This document shows, piece after piece, positions 8,063-17,118 of a stretch of DNA of 64,000 bases. The translations under genes were made by a program, and so were the position numbers. The stretch is taken from NCBI RefSeq assembly GCF_009909185.1, contig NZ_JAAAMV010000024.1:161341-225340 (forward strand), written 5' to 3'. The DNA is from Paenibacillus glycinis. Its GTDB lineage: Bacteria; Bacillota; Bacilli; Paenibacillales; Paenibacillaceae. The notes beneath the pieces were generated by a model. The model was not told the origin of the DNA. It saw only the letters and a list, made by a program, of their open reading frames with translations, and ran no database searches. How positions within the stretch are numbered: position 1 is the first letter of the stretch; each line of letters begins with the position of its first letter.

Positions 8063-9595
8063 ATGAGCGCACAACGCAAAAACGTTGGCATCGTGGTCGC
8101 CGGTCTGCTGCTTGGCATTCTCATGGCGTCCATGGACAATACGATCGTCGCCACGGCGATGGGAACGATCGTAGGCGAGCTGGGCGGCTTGGACAAATTC
8201 GTCTGGGTCACGTCCGCTTATATGGTCGCCGAGATGGCGGGCATGCCGATCTTCGGCAAGCTGTCCGATATGTACGGACGGAAGAAGTTTTTTATATTCG
8301 GCATTTTGATGTTCATGCTGGGGTCGATTCTTTGCGGAACGGCAGACTCCATCGTGCAGTTGAGCATTTATCGCGCGGTTCAAGGGATCGGGGGAGGCGC
8401 GCTCGTGCCGATCGCCTTCACGATCATGTTCGACGCCGTGCCGGCGGAGAGCCGCGGCAAGCTGGGCGGATTGTTCGGCGCCGTGTTCGGCCTGTCGAGC
8501 ATCTTCGGACCGCTGCTCGGCGCATACATTACGGACTACATCAAATGGGAATGGATTTTCTACATTAACCTGCCGCTCGGACTGATCGCGTTTGTCATGA
8601 TCGCTTTCTTCTATAAAGAATCCGTCCAGCACAGCAAGCAGCGGATCGACTGGGGCGGCGCGGTTACGCTCGTCGGCGCGGTCGTCTGCCTCATGTTTGC
8701 GCTCGAGCTCGGCGGCAAGAACTATGCCTGGGATTCCGGCGTGATTCTAAGCTTGTTCGGCGGATTCGCGGTTCTCGTGATCGCCTTCATCCTCATCGAA
8801 CGCGTCGTCAACGAGCCGATTATCAAGTTCAGCATGTTCCGCGACCGGTTGTATTCGACGAGCAACGCGATCGCGATGTTCAGCGGCGCGGCCTTCGTTA
8901 CGGCATCGGTGTACATTCCGATCTACATCCAAGGCGTGTTCGGCGGCAAATCCACGGATTCCGGCCTCGTGCTGCTTCCGATGATGGTCGGTTCCGTCGT
9001 GACGGCGACCATGGGCGGCGCGCTGATGATGAAGACCTCGTTCCGCTCGCTCATGATTCCGACGTTGGCGCTGCTGACGGTCGGCAACGTTCTGCTTACG
9101 ACGCTCGGCGTCGAATCGCACCGGTATACGGTCGTGATCTTCATGGTGCTGATCGGACTCGGCATCGGCGCTTCGTTCTCGGTGCTCAGCAATGCCGCGA
9201 TCTTCTCGTTCCCGCCGCAGGAACGGGGAACGGCAAGCGCGACGCTGAACTTCCTTCGTTCGCTCGGCATGACGATCGGCATTACGGTGTTCGGGATTAT
9301 CCAAAGCCACTCCATGATGAACAAATTCGCGACCTCGTTCACGTCGGACGAGACGAGCCAGCTTCCGCAGGGCGTTAACCTGAGCGATCCGCGCGCGATC
9401 CTGGCGCCCGAGCTGAGAAAAGCGATTCCGCAGCCGATTCTCGACAAAATCACGATGGGACTATCGTCCTCGATTACCCAAACGTTCGCTTGGGCGATCA
9501 TCCCGTCCGCGCTCGCCTTGTTCTTCGCCTTCTTCATGGGCAAGCGCAAATTGAGCGAAATGGAGCATGCCGATTATACGCCTTCGTCCCACTAG
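8063..9595 (+). CDS. MFS transporter, DHA2 (EmrB/QacA, 14-helix) drug efflux type
   Basis: This is a 510-residue membrane protein with about 14 hydrophobic helices. Signatures include MASMDNTIVATAMGTIVGEL in helix 1 (antiporter-type LDxTIVNVA motif), GKLSDMYGRKKFF in the loop between helices 2 and 3 (motif A), and RAVQGIGGGALVPIAF in helix 4. LGSTF-type spacing continues in helix 5 with GLSSIFGPLLGAYITD (motif C), diagnostic of proton-coupled antiporters. Family members export drugs, dyes or toxic metabolites. GGAGG lies 11 nt before the ATG. It is co-transcribed with the PadR repressor and ends at the terminator 9624-9663. The substrate is not predictable. Confidence 0.9.
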   Translation: MSAQRKNVGIVVAGLLLGILMASMDNTIVATAMGTIVGELGGLDKFVWVTSAYMVAEMAGMPIFGKLSDMYGRKKFFIFGILMFMLGSILCGTADSIVQLSIYRAVQGIGGGALVPIAFTIMFDAVPAESRGKLGGLFGAVFGLSSIFGPLLGAYITDYIKWEWIFYINLPLGLIAFVMIAFFYKESVQHSKQRIDWGGAVTLVGAVVCLMFALELGGKNYAWDSGVILSLFGGFAVLVIAFILIERVVNEPIIKFSMFRDRLYSTSNAIAMFSGAAFVTASVYIPIYIQGVFGGKSTDSGLVLLPMMVGSVVTATMGGALMMKTSFRSLMIPTLALLTVGNVLLTTLGVESHRYTVVIFMVLIGLGIGASFSVLSNAAIFSFPPQERGTASATLNFLRSLGMTIGITVFGIIQSHSMMNKFATSFTSDETSQLPQGVNLSDPRAILAPELRKAIPQPILDKITMGLSSSITQTFAWAIIPSALALFFAFFMGKRKLSEMEHADYTPSSH

Positions 9596-9623
9596 CAACC
9601 AGGATCCGATATGCTCGCATAAG

Positions 9624-9663
9624 TCCGGTGACCCAAGTCGAAACTTGGCACCGGGCTTTTTTT
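9624..9663 (+). terminator. Rho-independent terminator after the MFS gene
   Basis: The hairpin pairs GTCCGGTG-CCAAGT with ACTTGG-CACCGGGC around a short CGAA loop and ends in a seven-base T-run. Confidence 0.85.
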
Positions 9664-9752
9664 GTCGTCATTCGGTTGGCGAAACGTGACTATAGGTCTG
9701 ATTTGGCCATGGAAAAGGGGGCTGATATATCAAATCTAGCTTTTGGTTGATA

Positions 9753-9838
9753 TTAACATTTTCTACACAATACATTAACGGCCACTTAACAATACCTGGC
9801 AACCGATTAATGACCGCTTAACAATGGATGCCTATAAT
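9753..9838 (+). promoter_or_regulatory. Extended Pho box and -10 of phosphate operon 1
   Basis: Hexamers related to TTAACA lie at 9753 (TTAACA), 9764 (TACACA), 9775 (TTAACG), 9786 (TTAACA), 9796 (CTGGCA, weak), 9807 (TTAATG) and 9818 (TTAACA). The steps are 11 bp except for one of 10. The last hexamer ends 9 nt before a perfect -10 box TATAAT at 9833-9838. Direct repeats of TTAACA on an 11-bp pitch are the PhoP binding pattern of Bacillus. The promoter serves the gene at 9899 and, by read-through, pstS1 and beyond. Confidence 0.85.
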
Positions 9839-9898
9839 CGGTCTTGTACATATAAGACGAAGGAAAACAAAACAATTTCAGAAGGGTGATCACAGTCA

Positions 9899-11299
9899 AT
9901 GTCCATGAAAAAAACGATTTTGATTTCTGCGCTGGCAGCTGCGCTTAGCACGTCTGCAATCGGTGTTGCTTCGGCAGCTACCACGTCGCAAGTAACGGCA
10001 CCGGCTTCGTTTAACCTGATGGTAAACGACGCTTCCCTGCAAGTTCGTTCGGTACAAACGAATGGCACGACATTGGTATCGGTGCGCGACCTCGGTTCCG
10101 CAGCGGGCGCATTGTTCGTCGTAAACGTGAAGAACGGCGTGACGGCGTACATCAATGGCCATTCCATCGAACTGCACGCAGGTTCGAACGCAGCGCTGGT
10201 TGACGGCGCGCAAGTTGACCTGGAGCAGGCAATCGAGAACGTGGGCGGATCTTACTATATTGCGGTTAACGACTTCGTCAGCATCTTCGACGTCGAAGCA
10301 ACGACGGATGCCGCTGGTCAAGTTTGGATCGACACGGTAGCGAAAATCCATGCCGACAGCATCAACTGGATCAACGCGAATCAATTGCTCGCTTCGTCGC
10401 TGACCGAAGAAGGACGCACGGACTACGTCATCGATGCCAAAACGGGCGCGGCTACGAAAGTACTTAGCTCCGAGACGGCTTCCGAGCTTTCCGTATCCCC
10501 GGACGGATCCAAAGCGGCTTACACGGACGAAGACGGCGTAGTTAGCGTCATCGACCTGACAAGCCCGACTTTCGCCAGCAAACAAGTTTCGGCTGACAGC
10601 TCGATCAAACCTGAGCTTGTTTGGTCCGCTGACGGCAGTGCGATTTACTTCCTGCAAGGCGACAAAGGTTCGGTTATCCAAAAGCTGAACGTGGCCGACG
10701 GCACGCTCACGAAAGTGCTGGAAGACAAAGTCGATTACAAAGCGAACCTGAGCGTTTCCACGGACGGCACGAAGTTCTACTACACGGTTACGAAGCCGGG
10801 CGCGGTAACGGCTCCTGACGGCAAACCGGTCGATGCGGACGATGTCGCGATCGACACCACGGGCACTGAGCCGCAAGTATACTTCTACGATGCTTCCGTT
10901 AAGGAATCGGCACCGGTGAAACTGACGACGACGGCAGACGATAAAATCTTCGTCGGCGCGGCAGCGGACGGCAGCAAAGCTTTCTACGTAAGCGTAGAAG
11001 ACGGCAAGCCTTCTTCCCTGGTCGCAATTGCGAAAGACAAAACCGTTAAGAAACTGATCGAAGACAAAGACGTGCTGCAAGCAACGATCGCAGGCGACAA
11101 AATCTACGCGCTGACGGACGCAGGCGAGCAAACGGGCCTGTACGAAGTGGACACGGCAGCCGGCACGTCCAAGCTGGTTCGCAACCTCGATGGCAACGTA
11201 AGCGAAGTCGTAGCAGCCGCTAACGCTCCGGTAGCCGTTGTCGTCGATGACCAAACGTTCGTCATCCAAGGCGATACGCTTAGCAAAATCACGAAATAA
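9899..11299 (+). CDS. Secreted protein with stalk-like N-terminal domain and WD40/TolB-like propeller
   Basis: This is a 466-residue exported protein. The signal peptide is KKTILISALAAALSTSAIGV with probable cleavage after ASA near residue 28. Residues about 35-140 resemble the copper-amine-oxidase N-terminal (stalk) domain common in Paenibacillus surface proteins (ASLQVRSVQTNGTTLVSVRDL, then SYYIAVNDFVSIFD). Residues about 150-460 form repeats of the type LSVSPDGSKAAYTDEDG and LVWSADGSAIYFLQGD, typical of WD40-like/TolB beta propellers. No anchor or catalytic motif is seen. It is the first gene after the Pho box and lies 48 bp before pstS1, so expression under phosphate starvation is likely. 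A role in capturing or sensing an extracellular phosphorus source is possible but unproven. Confidence 0.75.
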   Translation: MSMKKTILISALAAALSTSAIGVASAATTSQVTAPASFNLMVNDASLQVRSVQTNGTTLVSVRDLGSAAGALFVVNVKNGVTAYINGHSIELHAGSNAALVDGAQVDLEQAIENVGGSYYIAVNDFVSIFDVEATTDAAGQVWIDTVAKIHADSINWINANQLLASSLTEEGRTDYVIDAKTGAATKVLSSETASELSVSPDGSKAAYTDEDGVVSVIDLTSPTFASKQVSADSSIKPELVWSADGSAIYFLQGDKGSVIQKLNVADGTLTKVLEDKVDYKANLSVSTDGTKFYYTVTKPGAVTAPDGKPVDADDVAIDTTGTEPQVYFYDASVKESAPVKLTTTADDKIFVGAAADGSKAFYVSVEDGKPSSLVAIAKDKTVKKLIEDKDVLQATIAGDKIYALTDAGEQTGLYEVDTAAGTSKLVRNLDGNVSEVVAAANAPVAVVVDDQTFVIQGDTLSKITK

Positions 11300-11347
11300 T
11301 TGACTCATCCCTAATACCCGTTAATCACGAGAGGAGAACTACAAACA

Positions 11348-12211
11348 ATGAAAACGAAATGGTTCAGAAATATCGGTCTTGCCGTAATGGCGCTTTCCCT
11401 TACGTTCGGCAGCGTATCCGCTGTCAGCGCAGCAAGCAAATTGAGCGGTCGCATCGTCATCAACGGATCCTCGGCACTGCTTCCGTTGACGCTGCAAGCA
11501 GCTAACGAATTCAAGAAGCTGAATCCGAAAGTGAAAATCTCCGCATCCGCGGCAGGCTCCGTAACTGGCCCGCAATCGGTTCGCAAAGGCATCGCCGATA
11601 TAGGCGCTTGCGACTGGGATGCTTCCACTGACGTTCCGGGCTTCAGCAAATTCACGGGTCAAGTCGCGAACAAAGTAGCCGTTATTCCTTTCGCGGCCGT
11701 AACGAACAGCAGCGCTGGCGTAACGAGCCTGACGAACGCCCAACTGTCCGGTATCTTCTCCGGCAAAATCACCAACTGGAAAGAAGTCGGCGGCAATGAC
11801 GCTAAGATCGTTGTCGTTAACCGCGCATTCGGATCCGGCACGCGCGTCAACTTCCAAATCAAAGCACTGAACGGCACGGACTTCATGACGAAGGGCGACA
11901 ACTACATCGAAGTTAAATCGAGCGGCGACATGAAAACGAAAGTCGAAACAACGCCTAACGCGATCGGCTACATCGACCTTGTCTACGTATCCGGCAGCAA
12001 AATGAAAGCCGTCAGCATCAACAACGTAGCTCCAACGGAAGCAAACGTCATCAACGGCACGTACAAAGTATGGTCGTACGGCTACTACATGACGAAAGGC
12101 CAACCTACCGGCGCCGTTAAAGCATTCATCGACTACGTTCAAAGCACGAAGTTCCAAAACGGTTCCCTGAAAAAGCTCAAATTCATTCCGCTTGCCGCAA
12201 TGAAGAAATAA
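11348..12211 (+). CDS. pstS: Phosphate ABC transporter substrate-binding protein, PstS-like (non-lipoprotein)
   Basis: This is a 287-residue exported binding protein of the PstS fold. Phosphate-contacting segments are visible: NGSSALLPLT near residue 38, RKGIADIGACDWD near 77, and FGSGTRVNFQ near 160. Also typical are SGKITNWKEVGG near 137 and NAIGYIDLVYVSG near 205. The signal peptide ends AVSAAS and there is no Cys, so it lacks the lipobox normal for Gram-positive PstS and for PstS2 at 18759. It may be released or held by PstC/PstA or another wall partner. It lies between the propeller gene and pstC1; a strong hairpin at 12257-12299 separates it from pstC1. Confidence 0.9.
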   Translation: MKTKWFRNIGLAVMALSLTFGSVSAVSAASKLSGRIVINGSSALLPLTLQAANEFKKLNPKVKISASAAGSVTGPQSVRKGIADIGACDWDASTDVPGFSKFTGQVANKVAVIPFAAVTNSSAGVTSLTNAQLSGIFSGKITNWKEVGGNDAKIVVVNRAFGSGTRVNFQIKALNGTDFMTKGDNYIEVKSSGDMKTKVETTPNAIGYIDLVYVSGSKMKAVSINNVAPTEANVINGTYKVWSYGYYMTKGQPTGAVKAFIDYVQSTKFQNGSLKKLKFIPLAAMKK

Positions 12212-12256
12212 GCAAGTAAGAACCTCATCCTCACCAATTAAATACGAGGAACAAGC

Positions 12257-12299
12257 GAAGCCAGCTTCTGCACCTTATACGAGAAGCTGGCTTCTCTTT
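12257..12299 (+). terminator. Intercistronic hairpin between pstS1 and pstC1
   Basis: A perfect 13-bp stem GAAGCCAGCTTCT / AGAAGCTGGCTTC with a 12-nt loop is followed by the weak U-tract TCTTTAT. It probably acts as a partial terminator or mRNA stabiliser, giving more binding protein than permease. Confidence 0.7.
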
Positions 12300-12319
12300 A
12301 TGACATGAGAGGAGAATAG

Positions 12320-13291
12320 ATGGTTATGAGTATGATGGAAGTGCCGAATTCCGGTACCGTTTACTCTAGCGAAGAACTTGGCCGGAGCTTGGAGAGTTCA
12401 TCCGGCAAAACATTCGGCCGCAGGGCGCGGCTCGCTTTCTACAACCGTACGTTCAAGATCGTATGTATCGCAAGCGCGGTGTTCGTCTGCTTAATCCTGT
12501 TTTCGATTTTATTCTTGATGGGCCGGACCGGTATTCTGACTTTTGAAACCGTGTCCCTGAAAACTTTCTTTTTCTCCACGGACTGGGTACCGGAGAATGA
12601 ACAGTACGGCGCATTCGTGTTTATTTTCGGCACGATCGCGCTGACGCTTCTGACCATGCTGATCTCGGTGCCGTTATCGCTCCTTATTGCAATCTTCCTA
12701 TCGGAAATGACGCCTGCTTGGCTGAAGAACGCACTTCGTCCCGTACTGGACCTGCTTGTCGGCATCCCTTCCGTCGTCTACGGCTTCCTTGGCCTGACGA
12801 TCTTGATTCCGATGCTGCGTTCGCTGACGGGAACCAGCCTGGGCGATGGTATATTGGCCGCCGGGATCGTACTCACGATCATGGTGCTGCCGACGATCAG
12901 CCGCATCACGGACGACTCCATCGTCGCCGTGCCGAAGAAATTCCGCGACGCTTCCTACGCATTAGGCTCCACGCGCTTTCAAACGATCGTTCGCGTCGTC
13001 ATCCCGGCCGCGAGAAGCGGCATCATGTACGCCGTGATTCTCGGCATGGCTCGCGCGATCGGCGAAACGATGGCGGTCGTCATGGTCATCGGCAATACGC
13101 CGCAATTGGCAGACGCGCTGTTCAAGCCGACGTCCGTACTGACGAGTAACATCGTCATGCAGATTCCGAACGTGCCGTTCGATTCCACATGGAACTACGC
13201 GCTCTATATGATGGGCTTTATCCTGCTCCTGATCTCGCTGATCATGATCATTGCCGTCAGGCTGATCCAGGGCAAAGGGGTGAAACAATGA
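12320..13291 (+). CDS. pstC: Phosphate ABC transporter permease PstC (copy 1)
   Basis: This is a 323-residue integral membrane protein with six predicted helices. The conserved permease segment is PVLDLLVGIPSVVYGFLGLTIL near residue 145. The EAA-like coupling loop is RDASYALGSTRFQTIVRVVIPAARSGI near 215, followed by RAIGETMAVVMVIGNTP. PstC pairs with PstA to form the channel of the high-affinity phosphate importer. GGAG lies 5 nt before the ATG. The stop overlaps the pstA1 start (ATGA at 13288-13291), so the two are translationally coupled. Confidence 0.93.
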   Translation: MVMSMMEVPNSGTVYSSEELGRSLESSSGKTFGRRARLAFYNRTFKIVCIASAVFVCLILFSILFLMGRTGILTFETVSLKTFFFSTDWVPENEQYGAFVFIFGTIALTLLTMLISVPLSLLIAIFLSEMTPAWLKNALRPVLDLLVGIPSVVYGFLGLTILIPMLRSLTGTSLGDGILAAGIVLTIMVLPTISRITDDSIVAVPKKFRDASYALGSTRFQTIVRVVIPAARSGIMYAVILGMARAIGETMAVVMVIGNTPQLADALFKPTSVLTSNIVMQIPNVPFDSTWNYALYMMGFILLLISLIMIIAVRLIQGKGVKQ

Positions 13292-14184
13292 GCGCTGGCA
13301 AAACTACGGCGGATCATCCTTTCGCCGCCCGCAAAAGCTTGAATCAATTCAACAATAAGTTGTTTACGACCGTCGTCTGGGTAGTCGGCATCTGCACGGT
13401 TATCTTCATCATCGCGCTGCTGTTCCTCATTCTCGAGAAGGGGCTTCCGAAGCTGGACTGGGGCTTCCTCTACGGGGAACCGAGCGAGATCGAAGAAGGC
13501 GGCGGCGTCGGCCCGCTGTTGTTCAACTCCTTCTACGTACTGATCATCTCGCTCCTGATTTCCATTCCGCTCGGCATGGCTTCGGGCATTTATCTGGCGG
13601 AATTCGCGCCGGCGAACAAATTCATCGGCTTCATCCGCATTTGCGTCGAAGGGCTGGCATCCGTGCCGTCCATCATCTTCGGTCTCTTCGGGATCGTCTT
13701 GTTCGTCGAATCGCTCGACATGGGCTTGACGATTCTCGGCGCCGCGGTCAGCTTGGCATTCCTGAATCTGCCGGTCCTGACGCGCGTCACCGAGGAAGCG
13801 ATTCGCGCCGTGCCTCAGGAAATGAAAAGCGCTTCGTTCGCCCTCGGCAGCACGCATTTGCAGACGATCCGAAGAGTGCTGATTCCGGTCGCGCTCAACG
13901 GGATCATTACGGGGATCTGCTTGGTTGCGGGCCGCGCGTTCGGCGAGAGCGCCGTCATCATTCTGACCGGCGGCGTAACGTCCTCGGGCGTGATGTGGGA
14001 TTTCAATCCGTTATCTCCCGGCGCTACCCTGGCCGTGCATCTCTGGTACGTGCAGTCCGAAGCGATCGTGCCGGATGCGCAGCTGATCGCCGAGAAATCC
14101 GCGGCGGTGCTCGTGTTTATCGTATTGCTCATCAACATCGTGTTCCGCGTGCCGCTTTGGATCAACTCGCGCAAAATGCGGTAG
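13288..14184 (+). CDS. pstA: Phosphate ABC transporter permease PstA (copy 1)
   Basis: This is a 298-residue permease starting at the ATG that overlaps the pstC1 stop by 4 nt. Typical PstA segments are LPKLDWGFLYGEPSEIEEGG (GGxGPLLFNSFYVL follows), EGLASVPSIIFGLFGIVLF, the coupling loop MKSASFALGSTHLQTIRRVLIP, and GRAFGESAVIILTGG. Six hydrophobic helices are apparent. It forms the membrane channel with PstC1. The next gene is not pstB but the CBS-MCP gene, an unusual insertion in a pst operon. Confidence 0.93.
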   Translation: MSAGKTTADHPFAARKSLNQFNNKLFTTVVWVVGICTVIFIIALLFLILEKGLPKLDWGFLYGEPSEIEEGGGVGPLLFNSFYVLIISLLISIPLGMASGIYLAEFAPANKFIGFIRICVEGLASVPSIIFGLFGIVLFVESLDMGLTILGAAVSLAFLNLPVLTRVTEEAIRAVPQEMKSASFALGSTHLQTIRRVLIPVALNGIITGICLVAGRAFGESAVIILTGGVTSSGVMWDFNPLSPGATLAVHLWYVQSEAIVPDAQLIAEKSAAVLVFIVLLINIVFRVPLWINSRKMR

Positions 14185-14218
14185 AAACGTGTAGGCCTCC
14201 TACGAAATGCCCGGAATT

Positions 14219-14256
14219 TTAACACTCGTCTAACAATTTCAGGCACATACGATAAT
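14219..14256 (+). promoter_or_regulatory. Weak two-repeat Pho-box-like site before the CBS-MCP gene
   Basis: TTAACA (14219) and CTAACA (14230) are spaced by exactly 11 bp, followed by the weak AGGCAC at 14241. Possible -10 boxes TACGAT (14248) and GATAAT (14251) do not fit the 9-nt spacing seen at the other Pho promoters, so this site is tentative. Confidence 0.35.
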
Positions 14257-14312
14257 GCTTAAGTCCTATAGTGAAGCTAGAAAAGATAGCTTGCGAGAGG
14301 GAGTGCTTGAGC

Positions 14313-15470
14313 ATGAGCGTTGCTGTTGCGGAATCGAAGAAGAGCGAGAATATTCCAGGAGGTGCGGCGGATTCGGCCAAGCATGCGACGGAGCACGACC
14401 TGATGATGCCATTCGTCCGCCAAACGCCGATCGTCGCCACATCGCAGACCTGCGAAGAAGTCATCGGACAATTCGCGGCAGCGCCGGATCATGAATGCAT
14501 CGTCGTGTGCACGGCGGATCATAAGCCGCTTGGACTCGTGATGAAGAACCGGTTGACGATCATTCAGACACATCGCTTCGGCAGGGAAATCTATTACGGA
14601 CGTTCCATCGCCAGACTGATGGATAAACAGCCCCTCGTCGTCGATCATAACGTTTCGCCGCAGGAATTGCTGGATCTCTCGCTCGGCCGCGACGAGAAGA
14701 CGCTCTACGATTGCGTGATCGTAACGGAAGAAGGACGGTTCATCGGCGTGCTCACGATGTCCGATCTGCTTAAGATGTCCCGATTGCTGCAGCGGCAAAC
14801 CGTTCAGGCGCAAGTCGCGATGATTCAGAACGCGCAGGGCATGATCCGCGACATCGACCGCTCGGTGCACGAAGTGCATGAAGCATCCGTCAAGGGCGAG
14901 ACGATGTCGCAAACGATGCTGGACCTGACGCTCAAGGGCAAGAACGAATTGGACAAGGTGTCCGCGGCCATTCACGGCATGTCGCAGCGCGCGAACATCC
15001 AAGAGCATCAAATCGGGGAGCTCCAAGAGCGGGCAGGCTCGATCGGAAGCGTGTCGAAACTGATTCGCGAGCTCGCCGACCAATGCAATCTGCTCGCCGT
15101 CAACGCGACGATCGAGGCGGCGCGAGCGGGCGAGCACGGCAGAGGCTTCGCGGTCGTCGCCGACGAAGTCAGGATGCTGGCCACGCAGACCAAATCGTCC
15201 GCGGACGACATCAACCGGCTGATCGGCTCCATCTTGGACGCCGTGAAGGAAACGGTGCATCAAGTCGGCCTTGGCCGCACCGAAGCCGATGCAAGCCAAA
15301 CCTACGTGCAGGAAGCCGCCGACGTGTTCCAGTCGTTGTTCCATGCGGCGGCGAACAACAGCAGCAGCGCGGCGGATATCGGCCGGCTGTCGAACCAAGC
15401 CTACGATCAAGCGCAGCAGGTTACGGACAGCATTCAAGCGCTGATGGACGACATGCAGGGCAACGCATAA
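14313..15470 (+). CDS. Soluble CBS-domain methyl-accepting-chemotaxis-type signalling protein
   Basis: This is a 385-residue protein without membrane helices. Residues about 28-145 form a CBS pair ([18 protein letters not shown]..., [43 protein letters not shown]). Residues about 160-380 form a long helical MCP signalling domain, with the hairpin tip [20 protein letters not shown] and [18 protein letters not shown] near 255-290, the CheA/CheW contact region. The start at 14313 has GAGAGGGAG upstream. CBS pairs bind adenine nucleotides or other ligands, so this may be a cytoplasmic sensor feeding the chemotaxis array. It lies between pstA1 and pstB1, and its CBS pair closely resembles that of the GGDEF protein at 23350. 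Confidence 0.88.
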   Translation: MSVAVAESKKSENIPGGAADSAKHATEHDLMMPFVRQTPIVATSQTCEEVIGQFAAAPDHECIVVCTADHKPLGLVMKNRLTIIQTHRFGREIYYGRSIARLMDKQPLVVDHNVSPQELLDLSLGRDEKTLYDCVIVTEEGRFIGVLTMSDLLKMSRLLQRQTVQAQVAMIQNAQGMIRDIDRSVHEVHEASVKGETMSQTMLDLTLKGKNELDKVSAAIHGMSQRANIQEHQIGELQERAGSIGSVSKLIRELADQCNLLAVNATIEAARAGEHGRGFAVVADEVRMLATQTKSSADDINRLIGSILDAVKETVHQVGLGRTEADASQTYVQEAADVFQSLFHAAANNSSSAADIGRLSNQAYDQAQQVTDSIQALMDDMQGNA

Positions 15471-15473
15471 ATT

Positions 15474-15527
15474 TTAATGCGGCGTTTACAAAACGAACAT
15501 ATGAGGTTTACATTTCGGGGCTACGAT
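15474..15527 (+). promoter_or_regulatory. Internal Pho box and promoter for pstB1-phoU1
   Basis: Hexamers TTAATG (15474), TTTACA (15485), AACATA (15496) and TTTACA (15507) are on a strict 11-bp pitch. The last ends 9 nt before a -10-like TACGAT at 15522-15527. This is the same layout as the other Pho promoters here. It would let PhoP drive pstB1-phoU1 independently of the upstream operon. A large hairpin follows at about 15541-15593. Confidence 0.7.
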
Positions 15528-15639
15528 TAGGGTTGTAGCTCAGAAGAAATGCGGAGGTCCGCCGTCTTGCCGGCGGCTTGGCGCTTTCTTCCCTCAAACG
15601 GACGAACGAACGTCCACCACCGATACGGAGGAGAACGGT

Positions 15640-16410
15640 ATGCAAACCATCGCTTCGCAAACACTCATCGACATTCATAAATTGAATTTGTATTACGGCA
15701 CCTTTCACGCGCTCAAGAACGTCACGATGGATATCCCGCAGAAAGCGATCACGGCGTTCATCGGCCCGTCCGGCTGCGGCAAGTCGACGCTGCTGCGCAC
15801 GCTCAACCGCATGAACGACATGATTCCGAACACGCGCATCGAAGGCAAGATCACGATCGGCGGAGCGGATATCTACTCCAAGGAAGTCGACGTGGAGACG
15901 CTGCGGAAGAAAGTCGGCATGGTGTTCCAGCAGCCGAACCCGTTCCCGAAATCGATCTACGACAACGTCGCGTACGGTCCGCGCCTGCACGGCATCCGCA
16001 GCAAGCAGAAATTGGACGAGATCGTCGAGACGAGCCTTCGTTCCGCCGTTTTGTGGGATGAAGTGAAGGATTATCTGAAACGCTCCGCGCTCAGCCTCTC
16101 CGGCGGCCAGCAGCAGCGTCTGTGCATCGCCCGCGCGATCGCCGTGAATCCCGACGTGCTGCTGATGGACGAAGCGACGTCCGCGCTCGATCCGATCTCG
16201 ACCTTGAAGATCGAAGAGCTGGCGCAAGAGCTCAAAGACAAATACACGATCGTCATGGTTACCCACAACATGCACCAAGCGGCGCGCGTATCCAACCAAA
16301 CCGTGTTCTTCCTAAACGGCGAGGTAGTCGAATTCTCCGATACGGAAAAGCTGTTCTCCAACCCTCGCGACCAGCGCACGGAAGATTACATCAGCGGCCG
16401 TTTCGGCTAA
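15640..16410 (+). CDS. pstB: Phosphate ABC transporter ATP-binding protein PstB (copy 1)
   Basis: This is a 256-residue ABC ATPase. Walker A is GPSGCGKST near residue 42, the Q-loop [24 protein letters not shown] near 92, the signature [16 protein letters not shown] near 152, Walker [13 protein letters not shown] near 172, and the switch His in [11 protein letters not shown]. The NPFPKSI segment is specific for PstB. The Pro usual after Glu in Walker B (DEP) is Ala here. A PstB dimer energises PstC/PstA. It has its own Pho box and is followed by phoU1 after 41 bp. Confidence 0.95.
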   Translation: MQTIASQTLIDIHKLNLYYGTFHALKNVTMDIPQKAITAFIGPSGCGKSTLLRTLNRMNDMIPNTRIEGKITIGGADIYSKEVDVETLRKKVGMVFQQPNPFPKSIYDNVAYGPRLHGIRSKQKLDEIVETSLRSAVLWDEVKDYLKRSALSLSGGQQQRLCIARAIAVNPDVLLMDEATSALDPISTLKIEELAQELKDKYTIVMVTHNMHQAARVSNQTVFFLNGEVVEFSDTEKLFSNPRDQRTEDYISGRFG

Positions 16411-16451
16411 TATCGGTTAACCTTATTGAGAAAGGAAGAACAACAGAAGCC

Positions 16452-17114
16452 ATGATGACGAAACGGAAAGAATTCGATCACGGTCTCGAAGAATTGAACG
16501 CGCTGATCGTGGAAATGGGAAGCCGCGTCGAAGCGGCCATCTCACAGGCGATGAACGCGCTTGAGACAATCGATGCGACGGAAGCGCGTCGTATCGTGCA
16601 GGAAGACAAAGAGCTCAACAAGATCGAAGAGAAGATCTCCGAGATCGGCTCGACGCTGATCGCGACGCAGCAGCCGGTAGCGAAGGACCTGCGCCGCATC
16701 CTCGTCGCCTTCAAAATCGCCAGCGACCTGGAACGGATGGGCGATCTGGCCGTCGACGTCGCCAAGGTCGTCATTCGCTTGGAAGGACAGGCATTGATCA
16801 AGCCGCTGATCGATCTGCCGCGCATGTCGCAAATCGTGCAGATGATGACGCGCGAATCGATCCAATCGTTCGTGGAAGAGAACGTGAACATGGCCTACAA
16901 AATGGCCAAGGACGACGATCTCGTCGACGCGTTGTTTTCGCAAATCACCCGCGAGCTGTTCTCGCTGATGATGGAGAATCCGAAAACGATTTCCCAAGCG
17001 AACCTGCTCAGCTTCGTCGGTCGGTACATCGAGCGTTTCGCGGATCACGCGACCAACATCGGCGAATCCGTCGTTTACCTCGTCACCGGCGTAAGACCCG
17101 ATCTGAATTCCTAA
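16452..17114 (+). CDS. phoU: Phosphate signalling protein PhoU (copy 1)
   Basis: This is a 220-residue all-helical protein made of two related three-helix bundles. Each has the family metal/phosphate-linked motif: LERMGDLAVDVAKV near residue 95 and IERFADHATNIGESVVYL near 195. PhoU couples Pst transport state to the phosphate sensor kinase and limits phosphate uptake. The ATG at 16452 has AAGGAAG upstream. It is the last gene of operon 1 and is followed by the terminator at 17119-17175. It is strongly similar to PhoU2 at 22462 (same LERMGDLAVD(V/I)AKVV and VYLVTG(V/K)RPDLN(S/A) endings), so the two arose by duplication or exchange. Confidence 0.93.
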   Translation: MMTKRKEFDHGLEELNALIVEMGSRVEAAISQAMNALETIDATEARRIVQEDKELNKIEEKISEIGSTLIATQQPVAKDLRRILVAFKIASDLERMGDLAVDVAKVVIRLEGQALIKPLIDLPRMSQIVQMMTRESIQSFVEENVNMAYKMAKDDDLVDALFSQITRELFSLMMENPKTISQANLLSFVGRYIERFADHATNIGESVVYLVTGVRPDLNS

Positions 17115-17118
17115 CATG

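Noticed and set aside
9896..11308. A 470-codon open frame on the minus strand
   Set aside because: It is the mirror of the secreted propeller gene, rich in Arg/Val/Asp from antisense of regular GC-rich codons. It has no ribosome site and no family likeness.
14219..14256. Full Pho box before the CBS-MCP gene
   Set aside because: Only two good hexamers are present and the -10 spacing does not match the other four promoters, so I list it only as a weak site.
14277..15437. A 386-codon minus-strand frame
   Set aside because: It is antisense to the CBS-MCP gene, which has clear domains and a ribosome site; the antisense product resembles nothing.
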